DNA from: Roseiarcus sp031367195
Lineage (GTDB): Bacteria > Pseudomonadota > Alphaproteobacteria > Rhizobiales > Beijerinckiaceae
Assembly (NCBI GenBank): GCA_031367195.1
Contig: JANLPL010000245.1
Coordinates: forward strand, 1 to 13,557
Length of the DNA: 13,557 bases
Direction of reading: 5' to 3'
How positions within the stretch are numbered: the first letter of the stretch is position 1; every line of letters starts with the position of its first letter. Positions 11,648 to 13,557 of this stretch are shown one piece after another. The position numbers and the translations under genes are program-made. The notes below the pieces were generated by a model, which saw only the letters and a program-made list of their open reading frames with translations, did no database searches and was not told where the DNA came from.

Positions 11648-13288
11648 ATGAAACCGTCCGTGTCAGAAGCCTTAGCCGCGCTGCGCGCGGGGCGCGACGT
11701 CGTGCTGTCGCAACCCTTAAGCGCCGCTTTCGACGCCGACCCGCAGCGCTTCGCCAGCTTTCACGCGACGCTCGACGATCTGCTGTTCGATTATTCCAAG
11801 CAGCGCGTGTTCGCCGACACGATGACGCAACTGCTGGCGCTGGCATCCGCCGCGGAGGTCGAGGCCAGGCGCGACGCGATGTTCGCCGGCGCCATCGTCA
11901 ACCCGACCGAGCGGCGCGCGGCGCTGCACACGGCGTTGCGCGATCTCGACGGCGCGCCGGTCCTGGTCGCGGGCCATGACGTCGCGCCCGACATCGCGGC
12001 CGAGCGCGCGCGGATGTTGGAGTTCGCCGGCGACGTGCGCGGGGGGCGCATCCGCGGCGCGCTCGGCCAGCCCTTCACCGATGTCGTCAATATCGGCATC
12101 GGCGGTTCCGACCTCGGGCCGGCGATGGCGGTGCGGGCGCTGAGCCCGTTCGGCCAGCCGCAACTGCGCTGTCATTTCGTCTCCAACGTCGACGGCGCCG
12201 ATCTCTATGACACTTTGCGCGGACTCGACGCGGCGCGCACGTTGTTCATCGTCTCCTCGAAAACCTTCACCACGCAGGAGACCATGACCAATGCGCGCTC
12301 CGCCCGGGCGTGGCTGGCCGCGAGCGTGGGGGATGCGGCGGTCGGCGATCATTTCGCGGCCGTCTCGACCAATCTGGAAAAGGTGCGCGAGTTCGGCATC
12401 GACGGCGACGCGGTATTCGGCTTCTGGGATTGGGTCGGCGGGCGCTATTCGATCTGGTCGAGCATCGGCCTGCCGCTCGCCATCGCCATCGGGCCGGCGT
12501 ATTTCGAGGAATTCCTGCTCGGCGGGCATGAGGTCGATGCGCATTTCCGCACCGCGCCGCCGCGCCAGAACATACCTGTCCTGATGGGGCTGTTGTCGGT
12601 GTGGAACCGCAACGTGCTGGGATACGCCACGCAGGCGGTGATTCCCTACGATCAGCGGCTCGGGCGCTTTCCCGCCTATCTCCAGCAATTGCAGATGGAG
12701 AGCAACGGCAAGGGCGTCGAAATCGACGGTTCCGCTGTGACGGAGGCGACCGGCCCGGTGGTGTGGGGCGAGCCCGGCACCAACGGCCAGCACGCGTTCT
12801 TCCAGTTGCTGCATCAGGGCACGGAGATTGTTCCCGTCGATTTTCTGGTCGCCGCCAAGCCGACAAACGCCGACAAGGCGCATCACGAATTGCTGGTCGC
12901 CAATTGTCTGGCGCAGGGCGAGGCGCTGATGCGCGGCCGCACCGCCGAACAGGCCAAGGCGATGCTGGTCGCGCAAGGCATGGCGGAAGCGGAGGCGGCG
13001 CGGCTGGCGCCGCACAAGCGGTTCTCCGGCGGGCGGCCGTCCTCGACGCTGCTCTATCGCGAACTGAACCCGCGAATGCTCGGCCGGTTGATCGCGCTCT
13101 ACGAACACAAGGTGTTTGTGGAGGCGGCGATCTGGGACATCAACCCGTTCGACCAATGGGGCGTCGAACTCGGCAAGGAACTGGCCTCGCGGCTGGCGCC
13201 GGTGGTTGCCGATCCGAACGCCAGCACGGAGAAGCTGGATAGCTCGACGGCGGGGCTGGTGGCGGAATATCGCAAGCTGACTGGCTAG
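11648..13288 (+). CDS. pgi: Glucose-6-phosphate isomerase
   Basis: Interconverts glucose-6-phosphate and fructose-6-phosphate in the cytoplasm. The 546-residue product has the full bacterial length (E. coli 549). Motifs in order are DLLFDYSKQRV, NIGIGGSDLGPAM and SKTFTTQETMTNA (sugar-phosphate SIS domains), GGRYSIWSSIGLP (family signature 1), QLQMESNGK with catalytic Glu351, GEPGTNGQHAFFQLLHQGT with His382, and NPFDQWGVELGK (signature 2) with Lys510. These three sit at a constant offset from E. coli Glu355, His386 and Lys514. The frame stays open upstream to 11357, inside ribF, but the ATG at 11648 is chosen because GGGAGCGAG precedes it and the family N-terminus begins here. Xylose isomerase and pgi on either side of ribF suggest a loose sugar-metabolism neighbourhood, though the strands differ. 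Confidence 0.97.
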   Translation: MKPSVSEALAALRAGRDVVLSQPLSAAFDADPQRFASFHATLDDLLFDYSKQRVFADTMTQLLALASAAEVEARRDAMFAGAIVNPTERRAALHTALRDLDGAPVLVAGHDVAPDIAAERARMLEFAGDVRGGRIRGALGQPFTDVVNIGIGGSDLGPAMAVRALSPFGQPQLRCHFVSNVDGADLYDTLRGLDAARTLFIVSSKTFTTQETMTNARSARAWLAASVGDAAVGDHFAAVSTNLEKVREFGIDGDAVFGFWDWVGGRYSIWSSIGLPLAIAIGPAYFEEFLLGGHEVDAHFRTAPPRQNIPVLMGLLSVWNRNVLGYATQAVIPYDQRLGRFPAYLQQLQMESNGKGVEIDGSAVTEATGPVVWGEPGTNGQHAFFQLLHQGTEIVPVDFLVAAKPTNADKAHHELLVANCLAQGEALMRGRTAEQAKAMLVAQGMAEAEAARLAPHKRFSGGRPSSTLLYRELNPRMLGRLIALYEHKVFVEAAIWDINPFDQWGVELGKELASRLAPVVADPNASTEKLDSSTAGLVAEYRKLTG

Positions 13289-13513
13289 GGGTCAAAATCT
13301 GACGCTCGGTTCCCTCCCGGACGGGCCGAAGTCGACCTATTGCGGTCGTTCGGGGTCGTGTCCAAAAATCTTCAATCGCGCACTATGTTCGCAGTCGACC
13401 GTTGCCATCATTTAGTCGGAGCTTCTTTCTTCCGTATGCATTAAGATATTGATATTTATATGGTTTATGTTTTTATAAGCGCGATTTGTAGCCATGTAAA
13501 TCAGATGTTTTTG
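13289..13513. other. Gene-free region turning AT-rich
   Basis: No coding frame or strong terminator was recognised after pgi. A 5-bp hairpin CGACC/GGTCG (13333-13348) lacks a T-tract. From about 13430 composition changes sharply to AT-rich with runs such as ATTGATATTTATATGG, unlike the rest of the window, suggesting imported DNA such as the flank or end of a mobile element. Confidence 0.5.
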
Positions 13514-13541
13514 TTGAATTCATGCGGTCTTGTGCTATCAT
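13514..13541 (+). promoter_or_regulatory. Sigma-70-type promoter at the right edge, probably giving a leaderless mRNA
   Basis: TTGAAT (13514-13519), a 16-bp spacer and TATCAT (13536-13541), with a TG dinucleotide upstream of the -10 box. The next ATG begins seven bases after the -10 box, so transcription should start at or next to the A of the start codon. Confidence 0.45.
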
Positions 13542-13547
13542 CCGCCC

Positions 13548-13557
13548 ATGTACATCG
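13548..13557 (+). CDS. Start of an unknown gene, possibly an IS transposase (three codons only)
   Basis: An ATG immediately after a promoter opens a frame reading MYI before the window ends. Several IS1634/IS4-type transposases begin MYIE, and the AT-rich flank fits a mobile element, but three codons cannot decide it. Confidence 0.2.

Noticed and set aside
11717..13156. Minus-strand 479-codon frame opposite pgi
   Set aside because: Antisense of a complete pgi; composition is the usual high-GC mirror frame.
13333..13348. Intrinsic terminator for pgi
   Set aside because: The stem is only 5 bp and no T-tract follows.

Overview
The window looks like chromosomal DNA of an alphaproteobacterium, probably Hyphomicrobiales (Rhizobiales); a Methylocystaceae- or Beijerinckiaceae-like host is a guess. 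The reasons are the high G+C with strong G/C third-position codon bias, alphaproteobacterial-type ArgE, RibF, XylA and Pgi, and degenerate dispersed repeats of the ATTGCGAGCG type common in these genomes. No RNA genes, CRISPR array or phage genes were seen.

Left edge (1-578): the start of an IS5-like transposase runs off the window on the minus strand. The end of its element falls at a CTAG inside an acetylornithine deacetylase (argE-type, M20) gene. Only the N-terminal 140 codons of that gene survive here.

Central catabolic region (787-8372, all plus strand): a creatinase with every active-site residue I can place, a LysR regulator, then a five-gene cluster. The cluster encodes an ATPase, a periplasmic binding protein and two permeases of the polyamine/opine (PotABCD-like) ABC class, followed by a DUF1989 protein. 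DUF1989 includes the urea-carboxylase-associated proteins and carboxyguanidine deiminase subunits. A near-consensus sigma-54 promoter (TGGCAC-N5-TTGC) lies 123 bases before the ATPase start, with a 10-bp-arm inverted repeat further upstream where an enhancer would be expected. My reading is a nitrogen-controlled scavenging system for creatine or another guanidino compound. The transporter would import it, creatinase would split creatine to sarcosine and urea, and the DUF1989 protein would process a guanidino, carboxyguanidine or urea-type intermediate. The substrate is inference; sarcosine oxidase, creatininase and urease genes are not in the window.

Scar region (8373-9216): no intact gene. 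It holds a short plus-strand ORF fragment meeting a frameshifted, truncated solute-binding-protein remnant on the minus strand, a ~105-bp inverted-repeat (MITE-like) element, and a short palindromic repeat.

Core sugar and cofactor genes (9217-13288): xylA (minus) diverges from ribF and pgi (plus). All three are intact. No xylulokinase, xylose transporter or XylR is nearby.

Right edge (13289-13557): the DNA becomes AT-rich. It ends with a sigma-70-like promoter placed so close to an ATG that the mRNA would be leaderless. The first codons (MYI) suggest another insertion-sequence transposase, so the window may be bounded by mobile DNA on both sides.
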